Positions 1-17,002 of a DNA stretch of 64,000 bases are shown piece after piece. Where the stretch lies: positions 806,001 through 870,000 of the forward strand of contig JAIXMP010000018.1 in NCBI GenBank assembly GCA_025677815.1, in the 5' to 3' direction. Origin of the DNA: Phascolomyces articulosus. Its lineage: Eukaryota > Mucoromycota > Mucoromycetes > Mucorales > Lichtheimiaceae. The translations under genes and the position numbers were made by a program. Each line of letters starts with the position of its first letter. The first letter of the stretch is position 1. The notes beneath the pieces were generated by a model. That model worked only from the letters and a program-made list of their open reading frames with translations, did not search any database and was not told the origin of the DNA.

Positions 1-369
1 GACCTTTCAGTTTTTCGAAGACTGATTTCGGACAACATTTTGATCGTTTCTCGAATTCCATTAGGAGCAGCTGATTCCCAAGGGTTGCCTGTTATTTCGA
101 AGAATAAGCACGGTTTTTGTGGGATAGAGAGTATGAGATTCAATCCATAATAAACAAACATATAAAGATAGAAAAAAGCAAAGAAGTTTGGCTTGAAGTA
201 ACATACGGAAACCGCCTCCATGGTGATGATCGCCAACAGGTTTTGTCATTGTAGTTAATAATGAACGAGGACCAAAAGGAAAAGAAGAGGTTTTATAACA
301 ATAAAACCCTGAGAAAGCAGTGACAGAAAATAGTGCGCCGAGAGCTGCCCGTGATAATAGTCGTGGCAT
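1..369 (-). CDS. 5' end of a membrane-anchored protein, possibly NAPE-PLD-like metallo-hydrolase (partial)
   Basis: The gene runs off the left edge, so only the N-terminus is visible. Exon 1 is about 369-207 and exon 2 is 88-1, joined by an intron with a GTATGTT donor and an AACAG acceptor. The join gives a continuous frame. The protein starts with a basic segment (MPRLLSRAAL) and then a hydrophobic stretch at about residues 8-24, which could be a mitochondrial presequence or a membrane anchor. A His-rich DHHHGGGFRNPW segment spans the splice junction. The xFRNPW pattern after a leader recalls N-acylphosphatidylethanolamine phospholipase D-type metallo-beta-lactamase proteins (yeast Fmp30), but no catalytic HxHxDH motif lies inside the window, so this is a guess. 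The start is the first ATG of the open frame. Confidence 0.45.
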
Positions 370-2102
370 GAGCTAAAATGGGAAATAATAAGAACCCAAA
401 AAAAAAAAAAAAACTTACTTTTTATTATGACATCTTGGTTTTTCCTTAGCTGTTAAGGTTGGGACGAAGTTTATCTAAGGCAGAATTACTTTATATGGAT
501 GAAACATGATGTGGCCTCACTTACCATATTTGAAATATTAAAGCGTAATCCCGATTCTTTAAAAGTAACTCAATTTTTATTGTGCAAAACAAGTTATGGC
601 ATCTCCTATCTGATATTCTTTCAATTATGCTTTAGCAACATAAAAGCAAATAATATATCTTGATCGTTTTTTCATATATTATGAAGATAATAAAATATTC
701 TCTAATTATTTTTGTTGCGTACGGAAAGTAATAATACAATCGGCGTCACTCTTATTAATACTTCTTGTATGAGTACTTCACAAAGGTTGACAATTTTGGT
801 GATCAGAGCATTTTTCATATGACATTCAATAAACTTATGTAAACTATTGATAAACCGACTTCTCATAATGACAATTAAATCAAAACATAGCGTGTCCGCA
901 ATGTTGAAAATTAATATAAAATAGCAATCGTTGCCTTTGGATTGCGAAGGATACATCTTTATTAGAAAACATGCACCAGTATATAATAATTTGATAGATC
1001 CACTTATTACGACAATACAGATTTAATGACTTGTAACGGGTTTATTCTATATAAACAAGGAAAAAGACTACATTTATTAATGGTAGGTGTTGGCAGCAAG
1101 GTGCGAGTACATAATATTCGAATAAGCAAGACAAAGAGTTCAGAGCTGCATCGACTTATTATACATGGAAATAACCCATCAATTATCAACTCTGTCAAAG
1201 ACAATGCACCGAATCCACAAAACTTTCCGTATATTCCAGATGTATACTTTCCTTCTGTACCATATTTACCTCCCCTAATTTGAACAATGTTGCAAACCCT
1301 ACAGGTTTGTTTGTGTTGATTGTTTTAGCAGTACACAATCTATACATGCTTCATAACTGCTACCATTAATGTACAAAAATCAGACGACACTGAGAATACT
1401 TCGTGTTGGCGCTATTTCAGATCCATCAGAATATGAATTTGAACAAAAAATAGATACTATATATTCTGATCTCAGTTTCATGGATATGACATTGTTAAGA
1501 TATTCTTGTTTTCCTATAATGCAAATCTATTACTTCGAACCACCACCTGTAATCCAGCTATGGCCCATCATGGTTTTAATTCTTTTTTTTAAAAAAAAAT
1601 ATGTAAAACTATAAAAACCATAAACATGAGTAACCAAATATCTACTTGTTCTGTCTAGTAATAAGGTAATCTAGAAGAGGCTGAGCTATACGCTTCTTTT
1701 TATATATAATGATATGGAAGATGATGATATAATATTTATATAAATGAGAAAAGGCTTATAAAATAAAATATATAATATTAGGAGTAAAAAATATAAGAAT
1801 AATTTTTTCTTTGCAAAAATAGATATGTGCACGTTTTATTACCATTATATAAAACATTAAATATCGTATATATCTGATTAGATATATAATAGTAGGAATT
1901 GGTAAGTAGTTTTTAATTTGCTTAGCAGTGAGGCAAATTACAAGAAAAAAAATACTTATTAGAACATATTCATTATTTGTTCAACATATACTTTGATGGA
2001 TGATGAAAATGAATGCATTTTATTGCTACAATTGCTAACGGTGAAGGTGATGATAATAAAAACAAAGGATGATAAGAAAGAATGAAGAAGAAGAAAAAAA
2101 AG

Positions 2103-2134
<32 letters not shown>

Positions 2135-2225
2135 CTAATGAATATACAACACAAAACTCTATACTACAACAACAACCATATTTTTCCTTCTCTTCACTTT
2201 CAAATCAACAAAGGGAAAAAATGAC
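370..2225. other. AT-rich intergenic region
   Basis: No gene was recognised. Short open frames at 1026-1283 (+) and 1369-1614 (+) encode low-similarity peptides with no recognisable motif, and I treat them as chance. The region holds a T8/A9 self-complementary tract near 1583-1599. A run of about 28 T sits at 2103-2130, just downstream of the 3' end of the minus-strand secreted-protein gene. Confidence 0.6.
2103..2130. repeat. Long homopolymer T tract
   Basis: About 28 consecutive T on the plus strand, about 95 bases beyond the stop codon of the minus-strand secreted-protein gene. It is preceded by a GAAGAAG and A-rich run, so the junction is partly self-complementary. Confidence 0.85.
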
Positions 2226-3321
2226 TTAGTCATCTTTCTTGTCTTTCTTCTTTTTATTCTTCTTGCTTTTCTTCTTCTTTTTCTTGCCGTCGTCGTCGTC
2301 GTCGTCGTCGTCATCGTCACTACCCTTGCCCTTGGCACCACCGCCCAAAACAGCCCATTTCCTGACTTGGCTTGTAACATAGTTTTGAACCTTGCAATCT
2401 TTCTTTTCAACTTTGACATTTTCAGGGATTTTATTATCCAACGTCTTGTAGGCGCCATATTCGAGAATAAACCAATCCAATTGACAACCATCAAAGCTCC
2501 AGCCTTCATCATCGACACGGACACAACCATTATGTGTCTTTCCGTCGGGTAATTTGAGGCCATCCAATTCATGAATATAAAGTGTTGTTCCACGATCCAA
2601 ATCGTTGGAAGCAACACTGACCCATGGATCTAATGCGACATCATCATCTTCACCTGATTGATTCAATTAGAAATAGAAAAGAAGGAAGATTTTTTAGATG
2701 AGTAAAATAAATCATGAATGTACAAAGAATTCTTTTTATTTATTGTATTTTGTTTACTTACCAATGCCAAAAGGATCCTTTTTACGGTCGACTTCCATGA
2801 ATTTATCTTTGCCACTATCCAAATTGACCATTTTACCGTTCTTTAAAAGACCAGTGCCTTCCATTTGGAATTTCTTTATATAATAATAAAGGAGTGATAT
2901 CATAAGTCAATAAAAAATATTGCTAAAATAAGGCATGTACTGATTTATACACTGTTTATGTTTTCTATGTATTACTTACTTCATAAGTCGATTTAGAAAC
3001 TTTGGCAATTGTTTTTCCACTCGCGGTTTTCAATTTTTTAGTCTTTGATCCAGTAAGAGATAATGAATGTCCATCGTTGTCTTCGTCCTTATCGCCTTCC
3101 TTTGGGATCCAATATCTAATAACACAATCATGAACGAATTTTAGAAAATGATGAATTTTTTATTTGTAGAAATTTAGAGAAATCAGAAGAAAAACTTACT
3201 GTGTTAATGTGGCTTTCTTGTAACAACTCTTAAGACCACGTTTTTCATGTGTTACTGGCACAGCCATGGTAACAATTGATGTCAAAGATAACATCAAAAC
3301 AATGGGTAAATAGAGTTTCAT
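2226..3321 (-). CDS. Secreted 3D/double-psi beta-barrel domain protein with polyAsp-polyLys tail
   Basis: Four exons: 3321-3200, 3115-2980, 2873-2762 and 2653-2226. The phases join cleanly to give 265 residues. Residues 1-20 form a signal peptide (MKLYLPIVLMLSLTSIVTMA), followed by a Lys-Arg pair at 27-28 that could be a Kex2 cleavage site. The middle carries KKDPFGIGE, LDPWVSVASNDL, GTTLYIHELDG and GCVRVDDEGWSF. These are hallmarks of the 3D (three-Asp) double-psi barrel fold seen in bacterial MltA/YuiC-type proteins and in secreted fungal proteins. The C-terminus is low complexity: ten consecutive Asp, then a Lys-dominated tail. Function is unknown; an extracellular or wall-associated role is inferred. 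The start is the ATG directly before the signal sequence; an upstream in-frame ATG at 3450 would add a poly-Asn leader and hide the signal peptide. Confidence 0.85.
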
Positions 3322-6035
3322 ATTGTTGTTATTGTTGTAGTTGAAGATATGATTTATAAATGTTGAATGAATGTAATGGGTCGAGATTCCAGCTCGTTTT
3401 GTTGATTTATCAAAATTTATATATTTTTTGATATATGATACAGCGATCAACGCAAAGTTTTTATAAAAAAAAAGAATGGTAGGGGGGGAAGGTGGAACTG
3501 TAACCTGACAGTGAATATGAAGAAAAGAAGTGAAAAAGAGTAATGATGAATATCAATTGAAAATTGATCAGGTATTTATATGTTTTTTTTTTAAAAAAAA
3601 AAATTGAATGGAAGGGGAGGTGGAAGAGGGGTGGATGGGTCAAGGCAGGAGGAAAAAGGAAAATGACAATGTCTTTGTATTTTGCCACATTTGTAAAAAT
3701 CAATAAGAATATCTCCCAGATAAATAATAATCATTTAACTTACATGGACGACAACTCATTTGGATGCATAATCAATATATAAAGAAAAAGTGTATGGTCG
3801 AGAGAAAGAAAAGTAGAAACGCGTGCCAGCACATATAAATAAAGTCATATTGATTTTTATTATGAAGAAGTATATTATTATATAATAAATTATTGTGTAT
3901 ATAAATACTCCCTAATATATTTATATATAATTTGACTTCTATCTACTATTCTTCTTGCTCCTTTTATTGTTCTTTAAAATCATTATGAAGAAGAAGAAAA
4001 ATAAATTCTTTCTTCTATCCCAAAATCCATATACTACATTCATTCTTACCATCTTTCCCGAGGAGGAGAATGATGATAATGTTTTTTTAAAAAAAAACCC
4101 AATTTACTGGAACGTTTATTACGATAATGAGTATTTATTAGATGCATAAAATCACGAACCCAAAGCTAATCACTGTGTTTTCTTAGATAAACTAAAACTC
4201 AGCGCTTTTATATAATTGAATAGGGAGAGATTTTACGAAACGGCGGGTAATTAGTATAAGATGATTAATTATAGGATCAACATATAAAGAAAATTTTCTG
4301 ATTGTCGCATTATTCTCTAAGGAGGAGGATGAATAATAAAAATCTGGGAGAAGAAAGAGAGAAAAAAGCAGGGCCCTTGATGCTGATGCCATTTTACCTT
4401 TTTTATATATTTTACAATAAATAATAAAGGATTATTCAGATAAAGATCCCATCATCATCATTACTGTTCGTCGGAAATGTTCCAATTTAAGTAATAATAC
4501 CTTATCAAGGCAAGTCGTCATCGTAGTGGCAAAAGTTCATATAGAGTACTATTCCGTTGTTTTTAATGCTCAATGACAAAAAGTTTATCGTATAGAACAA
4601 AAGTCTATTTTTATTATTATTGTTTATTTGGTTGTTGTATGTAAAACTTAGCAGATGCATTATAAGTTATGTATAAACTTTCAACTATGCATAAAAAAAA
4701 TTGTTTCATGTTTAACTATGTCGATTGTAAAGTCCTTCGTTCCTTTGTTAGGGTCGAGAACAATATGAAATATATAAGGAATATTTTTATATGAATAATA
4801 TGTAATAATTATCTTTATAATTAGTAGTTGCGTAATAGATATCGTTGTATATATTTGGTGATTATTCTTGAAACAAAAAATGGTTAATGATTATATTGCA
4901 TTTTTTATACATAAATGTCATTATGATCTATCACTCAGAAAAAACAGGGACCAAGTGATGAATTGGTTACGGCGAATGGAACGGGAAAATTTTACCATGT
5001 TTCATATTATTTAAATGAGCTATTTTTATGTACTAAACCATGTTAGGCTATTCTTTAATATTAAAAAAAATTGATGGTATGATACGCCGATCGTTTCTTG
5101 TTTCCGTTCACACAGAGCAATTGTTTATTAGCTGGTATACTAGCCCGTAGTAATTGATGTGTTGGATCCAAATATTTCATGAATTATTTTATACAAAATG
5201 ATAATAAATTCTATTTTACCTTAAAAGTTCAAATTTGCGGAAATGGGAGTAGATATAATTTATCTAGTAATAGGCTGATACTAAAAAAAAAATCAAAAAG
5301 AATTCCAAGACCTAACTCCTTTACACCTTCAGCGTCACCATCGTTCTACATGGATAAACTATTTTATATTTGCACATTGCAGTATCATAACTCATTTTTT
5401 TATAATTTACTCCTGTTCTTAAAGATACATGTAATGATGAGCTTATTACTGTGTATACCTGAGTAAGCGAGTAAATATTATAGTAACCCATATTTGTATT
5501 AGTATATCACATAACAACAGTTGAAAGTTTTAAACTCTACTCTATTAAAATAACAAACATTTACGCCTGTCAACTGCAAGCATCGGACTAGTACTTTCTT
5601 TTATAAAATGGTTCAACTGAATATACGTGGTTTTTTTTATAATAATAAAACTTAACCAAACACCAGGCATATTACATTTTTTCACAAACCAAAACTAGCA
5701 AGTTAGGTTACATTCTCATGAGTCGATCCAAACCATTTTTGGACATTTGTAATTCATTCTTCGAGTTCGAGACCTAATAGAAAAAAAGAAACGAGCCAAC
5801 TAATACTTTGCATCATATTACTCGTATAAGCTTGCTATACACAACAGTGACAAAACACCTAGAAAAATAATAATAATATTATCTTCAGGGTCTGTGTTCC
5901 TCCTCCTTCTTTTTTAACTTTCCCTTCAACCCCCCTCTACCCCAGTTTTTATTATTCTCTCCATCTATTACCTTATAATTCATAATATACATACATAACA
6001 ACCAAAAACAACAATAATAATATTATATAATAATA
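3322..6035. promoter_or_regulatory. Divergent intergenic region between the secreted-protein gene and a glycosyltransferase gene
   Basis: This 2.7 kb spacer should contain the promoters of the two flanking divergent genes. It is very AT-rich, with TnAn self-complementary tracts at about 3583-3603 and 4082-4097. A pyrimidine-rich stretch at about 5898-5965, followed by AT-rich sequence with ACAACAATAATAAT just before the ATG at 6036, looks like a core promoter and 5' UTR. A minus-strand open frame at 4192-4392 starts with a hydrophobic leader but has no recognisable continuation and is not called. Confidence 0.5.
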
Positions 6036-7652
6036 ATGGCAGCACGTTTTACATTAGCCAGTGGGATTACGAGTAGAGTAGACGCGTTTTCAGCTTATAT
6101 TTCGACTTTCTCAAAACGTTCCCTTTCTTTATTATTATTACTTACAGCGACCATCTCTGTGTGTTTTCTTTATTCATCTCATTCACCCAACTTATTATCC
6201 ACCACGACGGACGGATTTCGCTATGCACATAATGAATCCCATCTGTTGTCACCGGGGAAATATGATTGTGCAAGGTGTGAACAGCCACTAGACCATTATT
6301 TTTACAACAATCATAAAAAATTGCAACCAAAACAGATCTGGGAAGCTTGTCTCGATCGTGGTGTTGTTCCTGAATATTATTTGACGGTGGTCATGGTGGC
6401 CAGAAACGATGATTATGCTGGTAATCAATTTCATCGATTACAAAACGCTATTGATAGTACTTTTACCTTGGCAGAGAAAACAAAGACGTTGATTGAATTA
6501 TTGATAATTGAATGGAACCCACCTGCCGGTCGACGCAGTGTTCGTGAAACATATCGGTGAGTTATGTGTGTGTGGAGAAAGGATAATGTTATATAAATGT
6601 TGGTTTAAAAATAAGTATTTGTGTAAGCTAATATTTGGTATTACCATTGTGGGGGATATGGCCAATTCTATCAGTTACCGTCGTTCCGAATATTTAACGT
6701 ATCGTATTATTACCGTCCCTCGGAAGATTCATGAAACACTTCGTGGAAAGGAAGGTCCTGATGCACTTGAATATGAAGGTAAAAATGTGGGTATTCGATT
6801 TGCTCGAGGTGAATTCATTGTGTGCACAAACCAAGGTATGTTTTCCTATTCTCTTTTGAGGAAGGGGAAGGAGGGACAGGAGTTAAAATGGTCAAGGGAT
6901 GATGTTATTGGTATTAACTCTACTGCTCATTTTTTTTTCATTAGATGATGTGTGGGCACCTAATATGCATAATGCTGTTGTATCTCGCTCATTCCGAAAA
7001 AAGATGTTTTATACTCAATATCAAGACAGCCATACGCCGTGCGTACTGAAAAAAAAGAACTTGATTATGATTTGGGAAAATAAAATGGATTATAAGCGAA
7101 TTGGATTTATTAAACATGTGATATTAATATATTTGTATATATATTTATAGATATGACCAATTACCGGGAACAATCGTAAATGTACCAAGCTTTACCACTG
7201 ATGAAGGACTTCTTGAAGCATGTCCTCATAATGCTTATGAACCACATGCATTTACCTTCCCAGCCCCACAAGTAGTAGACACAACCAACTTTTTGGTCAT
7301 CGCTCATGAAGCAAGTGATTTCACCTTGGCTCATCGAGATACATGGCAAATGACTCGTGGTTATCGTGAAACGGGTGCGAAGACATGGATGGATATGGAA
7401 CTATTATTGACAGCTGCATGGACATTGGATATTCCTGTTACTTATACACGAGACACTCTATCATGCCACCAACAACATGATATGGTTGTTCATCAAAATA
7501 GCCAAGAAGATAACCAAGATGTGGACGTGGGTAAGATGATGTCCAAGGAAGAAACTCATATGAACGAACAAGATCAATGGGGTTTACAGCATATCAAATT
7601 ATGGGAATATGGATTACAATGTGAAGTGTTCCGTGGTGGGCTTGGCATTTAA
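6036..7652 (+). CDS. Type II membrane glycosyltransferase-like protein
   Basis: Four exons: 6036-6556, 6675-6835, 6945-7038 and 7151-7652, in continuous frame, 425 residues. Residues about 29-46 form one hydrophobic segment after a basic cytosolic tail, the topology of Golgi glycosyltransferases. The luminal part carries a VVMVARND motif near residue 120, a strand LLIIEWNPP, ITVPRKIHETL, and ARGEFIVCTNQDD around 218-229. That last segment is where GT-A enzymes place the metal and nucleotide-sugar binding acidic residues. I do not recognise the exact family. It resembles widespread uncharacterised fungal glycosyltransferase-like proteins. The donor sugar cannot be read from the sequence. The gene converges on the phosphoglucomutase gene. 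Confidence 0.8.
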
Positions 7653-8020
7653 TTTTTTTTATATACTTTACATTTTTTATTGTTATTCCACACCAACACT
7701 CACCCATCATTTCCTCATACATCTATTACTACAATATACATACATATATATACGCCATTTTTTATATACTCTATATTTACACCCTCTCGGTCTCTTCTTC
7801 GATCAAGCAATTTGGAATGACATTTAATTCTTCTTTTTTCAAAGCATATTTAAAACTATTGAAAAAACAACATAAATGAATGACATGTATGCGATACAGT
7901 GAGGTGAAAGGATGGATAAAGAAGATATAAAATGGAATGCTATCAATTGGAATTTGAGGAAATGGTTTTAATTGTGTATAGATGTTGTGTGTGTGTGTGT
8001 TTATAAATATATGAATTAAT
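7653..8020. other. Convergent 3' spacer
   Basis: This 368-base AT-rich spacer lies between the stop codons of two convergent genes and must hold both polyadenylation regions. A short GT repeat lies at about 7985-8000. No other feature is seen. Confidence 0.6.
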
Positions 8021-12423
<4,403 letters not shown>

Positions 12424-14420
12424 ATGTCAGTGCGAGACGTCTATAGCAACATTTATTCCACCTTTCATTCTGTAAGAGAATCCCTTATTCCAGTTTTAAA
12501 GAATTCTAAATTCAAAGAAACAGGTTGTTTAACTCCTGAAGAGGTACGTTTCCATTTCAAATATTTTTACACCATGATGGATAACCCATGTCATTCTCAA
12601 AAAGCACTCTTTTTTTATTTATTTGTTGGTTCCCATTTAGTTTATTGCTGCAGGTGAATTTCTCGTTTACAAGTGTCCAACTTGGTCTTGGTAAGTTCAT
12701 TGCGTAAAACAAAAAGGAAGAATAGAAAAAAAACTGACTCTGGTCGCTTTTTGCTATATCTATATAAAAGGGAATCAGGTTTATCTGAAAAAACAAGAGA
12801 TTATTTACCAAAGGATAAACAGTTTCTTGTGACACGTAATGGTACGTTCAATCTAAATCTATTTGGATACATATGCATAAAAGAGGAGATGATACATAAT
12901 ACCGAGAAAAAAAATATGTTCGTAATCTAATTATAATAAATATACGATATAGTACCATGTCTTCGTCGTGCAAAACAAATGGAACTTACTGAAGACGAAG
13001 ATGAGACTCGTCAAGTAGACGGAGGAGATGACGAAAAGGATGAAGATGGGTGGATGTACACTCATAGTTCCCGAGGTGAGTTCATTGAAGCTTTGGATAT
13101 GAAGCATTTATATATATATATATATATCACTTTTCGCAACAGCTATAGAAGAGAGAAAAAGAGAGATAAATGAATCAATGCTAATTTAACAAATGATGCC
13201 ATTTATATGTAGTAACCAAGACAATGGATGAAATTGCTCAAACCATTATGGATGACGAGGAAGAAGAGGAAAAATTAAAGCAAAACATGGAAGCATTGAA
13301 ATTGGATCAAGAAAAACAAGTACCATTGGATGAAATTCCTGGTATTGACGACATTCCTGATATTGATGATATTGATGATGATCAAGTTGTGGAAGAAGAT
13401 GATCCAGTGAGTTGACATTTATGAATTCTGATGTAAAAAATAATGGGAGGGAAAAATGATGAATTTTTTTTTACCCCACATTCATCATCATCCTAAACTT
13501 AATTCCCTCCCCCACCCGATGTCACCCATATTTATATTCATCATCATCATTATACCCATGACTTAAACTGCATGATATATAGGCTATTGCGCAAGGACCA
13601 CAAGATGATACTACATCTGGTGATAAGTAAGTGCATATTTCTCTTTATAGTCAAAGTGATAAAATCGTATGATATATATATTTATCTACCTATTTACACC
13701 CCCATTTCTTCATCTCTAAAAAACAATTAAAGTGATAAAATTCTTCAAGTGCGTACATATGACGTATTTATCACATATGACAAGTATTATCAAACCCCCA
13801 GAATGTGGTTATTCGGTTATGACGAGGTAAGCCATTTATTTGTTTATTTAATTCCCATGAGAAAAAAGGGGGAGGATGATGATGATAATTTGTTTTCCAT
13901 GAAGTGCATATATATATATATATATCTGTATGAATAGATAACCAATTTTAAATCGTTTAGCAACGTCGTCCATTACCCTCCAGTCGTGTATTTGAAGATG
14001 TGAATCAAGATTATGTGAAAAAGACAGTAACTATTGATACCCATCCACATTTAAATATGAATCTTGCCTCTATTCATCCTTGTAAACATGCTGAAGTGAT
14101 GCAAAAGATTATTGAACGTATGGGAGATGGGGTCTCGGCAGGACTTGCCGAAAAAGGCCAAGAGACGGGTATTCGTGTAGATCAGTAAGTGTAACAGATA
14201 TTATCATGGGGTGTTTTCTTATATAAATATGGTCAAGGAAAATGTGTATGCTGTGTGTGTGAAAAACAAAAAAAAAGGGGACATGTACGTGATCGAAAAA
14301 AGAAAACAAGGAATTAATAATCCTCTTTATTTACTGATATATAGATATTTGATTATCTTTTTAAAATTCATGAGTTCTGTTGTACCTACAATCGATTATG
14401 ATCATACTATTAGTGCATAA
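12424..14420 (+). CDS. ATG3: Autophagy E2-like enzyme Atg3
   Basis: Atg3 takes Atg8 from the E1 Atg7 and transfers it to phosphatidylethanolamine during autophagosome formation. Nine exons: 12424-12543, 12641-12690, 12771-12841, 12953-13075, 13213-13406, 13583-13626, 13733-13826, 13961-14184 and 14345-14420. They join in frame to 331 residues. The N-terminal amphipathic region ([19 protein letters not shown]), the motifs [14 protein letters not shown] and VPCLRRAKQ, and the acidic flexible region rich in Asp/Glu (residues about 90-205) match the family. The catalytic Cys lies in [12 protein letters not shown] (Cys273). The C-terminal helix carries [15 protein letters not shown]. Two introns contain (TA)n runs (about 13108-13128 and 13909-13925). 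Confidence 0.96.
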
Positions 14421-17002
14421 TCATTATATAAATATATCTACAGCTGACATATTATTATTACCATGGATTGGACAAAATGGTTGGAATTGGGTTGTGTGAA
14501 GGATTGAAAAGTATATATTGAAAAAAAAAGGCAACAAAGCGTTATAACCTTGGAAATTAGCCATCTAACTTGGTTGGTTATTAAATCGTATATGTACTGT
14601 AATTCATATATCAGTTGCATTGAAATGTTGTTGTTTTTTGCGAATATATAGACAACTTGATAATTGTAACCTTATTCCATAAAATATCCGTTTGGTAATT
14701 TCCTGCACTAAAATATGTTATCAAATTCACCAGAATTGAAATGACAGAATATGAGTTTCACACTTTGGTCTCAAGTAGGTATAAAATATTGGAAAATAAG
14801 TTCCATGGTTATGTTATTGATAAAAAATATTCCAGAGAGAGGAATTAATAACTCGGTTCTTGCAACAGAAGCAAGTCTAAAAAATTGGTAAACCTACACC
14901 AAACAGGAATAAATTTGGATGACAAAGTTCAATATAGTGTTGCAAAAATCGGGGGATGGGATCTATAAGAAATAAATGGTTGGTTCGCTTTGGAGAATCC
15001 ATTGTTTACTCGATATTCTGTAGTAGAAGAAATAATGCAGTCTTGATACAATACATTGCAAAAACATGTACGACAGAAAAAAAAAAGAACTCTCCATTCT
15101 AGAACTAAATGAAAGGCGAGCAACGGAGACGGTAGAACATCCCCCGATGACAACACATATAGAAAAGCACACTAACGATGAACGGGGGACGTTTATTTCC
15201 GGTCGTGGACCATTATTCTGAGAAGAAACCGGGAGATAATCCACCTTTGTAGTAATTGATCTCCACGCTAGCCTGCAAAGGAGATCCAAAATACATATCT
15301 TTGGTTAGGGCTTGTCCCGAACCCTTTGGACCCTAGATGCATTAAACCACATCCCCCCTTCTCGTAAATGCGTGTTCTGGGCTCCAAGAGTATAAATGAA
15401 TTTGCATTTAACTGCACTATTGACACGCTTCGAACCAATAATGGATGAATCGGTTGACTATGCAAAAAAAGAAAAATTGACTGTTATACAACATCGGATA
15501 AACGCTGATATTTTTACCATCATATGAAAACTTGACGAAGAATATTCTACTTTTCTCTTTGCTATAACAATATAAAGCTTCTTTAGCTTGCCATTAATGG
15601 ATATACGTTTGACAAAGAACCATTCCTAAGATTGTCAAAAACAATATATACCTAAGTGAACAACAAAATTCAGAGTAATATAATATAATCATCATATCTA
15701 ATTACCATGTATTCCTACTCCTTCTTTGAGATTATATTATTTATTTGTCAATATATATTAATTGATAACGCGTTTATTGTTCAAAAAAAAAAAAGATCAC
15801 GAAGCTCAAGAAACACGATGCATTGTTTTTTTCGGTTGGGAAAGAAGGGAAAAAATGGTAATCAAGGATAGGTACAAACTTGTATTTATTGAATTCTTTA
15901 TTGAATTCTACTAACCTGCGCTATCGTCTGTGCATGCCTACTTATTATATAGTTAATAAAATATTAGATAATTCAACTGTATGAAAGAACCCCACCGGGA
16001 CGTGACCGTCCGAGGAATTATATATTAATATATAGATTTCATGTACAAACCTTTTATTGCAGATAATTACATTATAATAAACAAACGAATAACTTTATTT
16101 TTGCACAACGACGGCAACGGATCGAAATCACCATAAAAAAGATCAGCCTATATACCTTATCATTTTAAAAAAACGTTTCATTCGCGTGGTGGCTATTTTA
16201 TCACGCGTATGGATAATCATGTCATTTTGTCGTGTCGTTTGTATAACTATTTCTATCACCTTCAAAAAAACATTTTTAGGCGAAATTTGAATAGAGAGAG
16301 TAAATGGCTCCATTTGGAAATTTCAGTGATCTAATTTTCAAAGATGTATTAAATAAATCAAAACAAATTATTTTTATCTGAGTTAATGTCAAAAAAAAAG
16401 TGCTGAGTGGCCTGGACTCTCTTGCCTTTTTCTTATCATTCATTTTTTTGTTGGTCATATTCACACCTTATAGAAATATTTATAATTCTTATATACAGAG
16501 AGAAAAAAAAGTTCTGATCTCACCCACTTACACACCCAACAACAATACTCGCTCTTCGTTTTAGATGAAAAAAAAATAAACATAAGAATGAGACTTTTAA
16601 TAGTAATAGTAATAGTAATAATAATAATAATAATAGTATTTTGAATGAATTATTTTTTTTTTGGAATTTCAAGATACAAAAAAAAAGAGGGCACTTATTA
16701 CATTAAAATAAATATATAGATGAAAAAGAAAAACAAAAGAAATATATGCACAGGTTATTTACAGATGAAGAAGGGCTATAAGAAAGTTTCTGGTTGAAAC
16801 AGAAAATAGAAATAATGGGGTAGATTTTTTTTCTTTTTTGAAGGTGTATATATGTTGTGGTGAATTGAGAGAGTATATAAAAAAAGAGAGAAATGTAAAT
16901 CATAAAGGTATATAAATAATATCTGATGTATGATGAATGTTTGGATGCATGATAAGTGAAATAGATTGTTGTAAATATATATAAAAGCTATGTATATAAT
17001 TA
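14421..17002. other. Convergent AT-rich intergenic region
   Basis: This 2.6 kb region between the 3' ends of ATG3 and the response regulator gene has no recognised gene. It contains a TAG/TAA trinucleotide microsatellite at about 16598-16635 and several poly-A tracts. Open minus-strand frames at 14929-15465 have unusually mixed composition and might be old coding relics, but no family assignment is safe. Confidence 0.5.
16598..16635. repeat. TAG/TAA trinucleotide microsatellite
   Basis: Repeated (TAATAG) and (TAA) units in the ATG3 / response-regulator intergenic region. Simple-sequence DNA without coding potential. Confidence 0.85.

Noticed and set aside
1026..1614. Two plus-strand open frames (1026-1283 and 1369-1614) considered as exons of one gene.
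   Set aside because: No consistent splice sites or family motif. The peptides look like AT-rich chance translation.
4192..4392. Minus-strand frame MASASRALLFSLFLLPDF with signal-peptide character.
   Set aside because: No domain, no plausible downstream exon, and it lies within a promoter spacer.
14929..15465. Minus-strand frames with GGCGLMHL-like and GDVLPSPLL-like peptides, reminiscent of LINE reverse transcriptase pieces.
   Set aside because: The pieces are in different frames and in the wrong order for a LINE, and the similarity is only a few residues.
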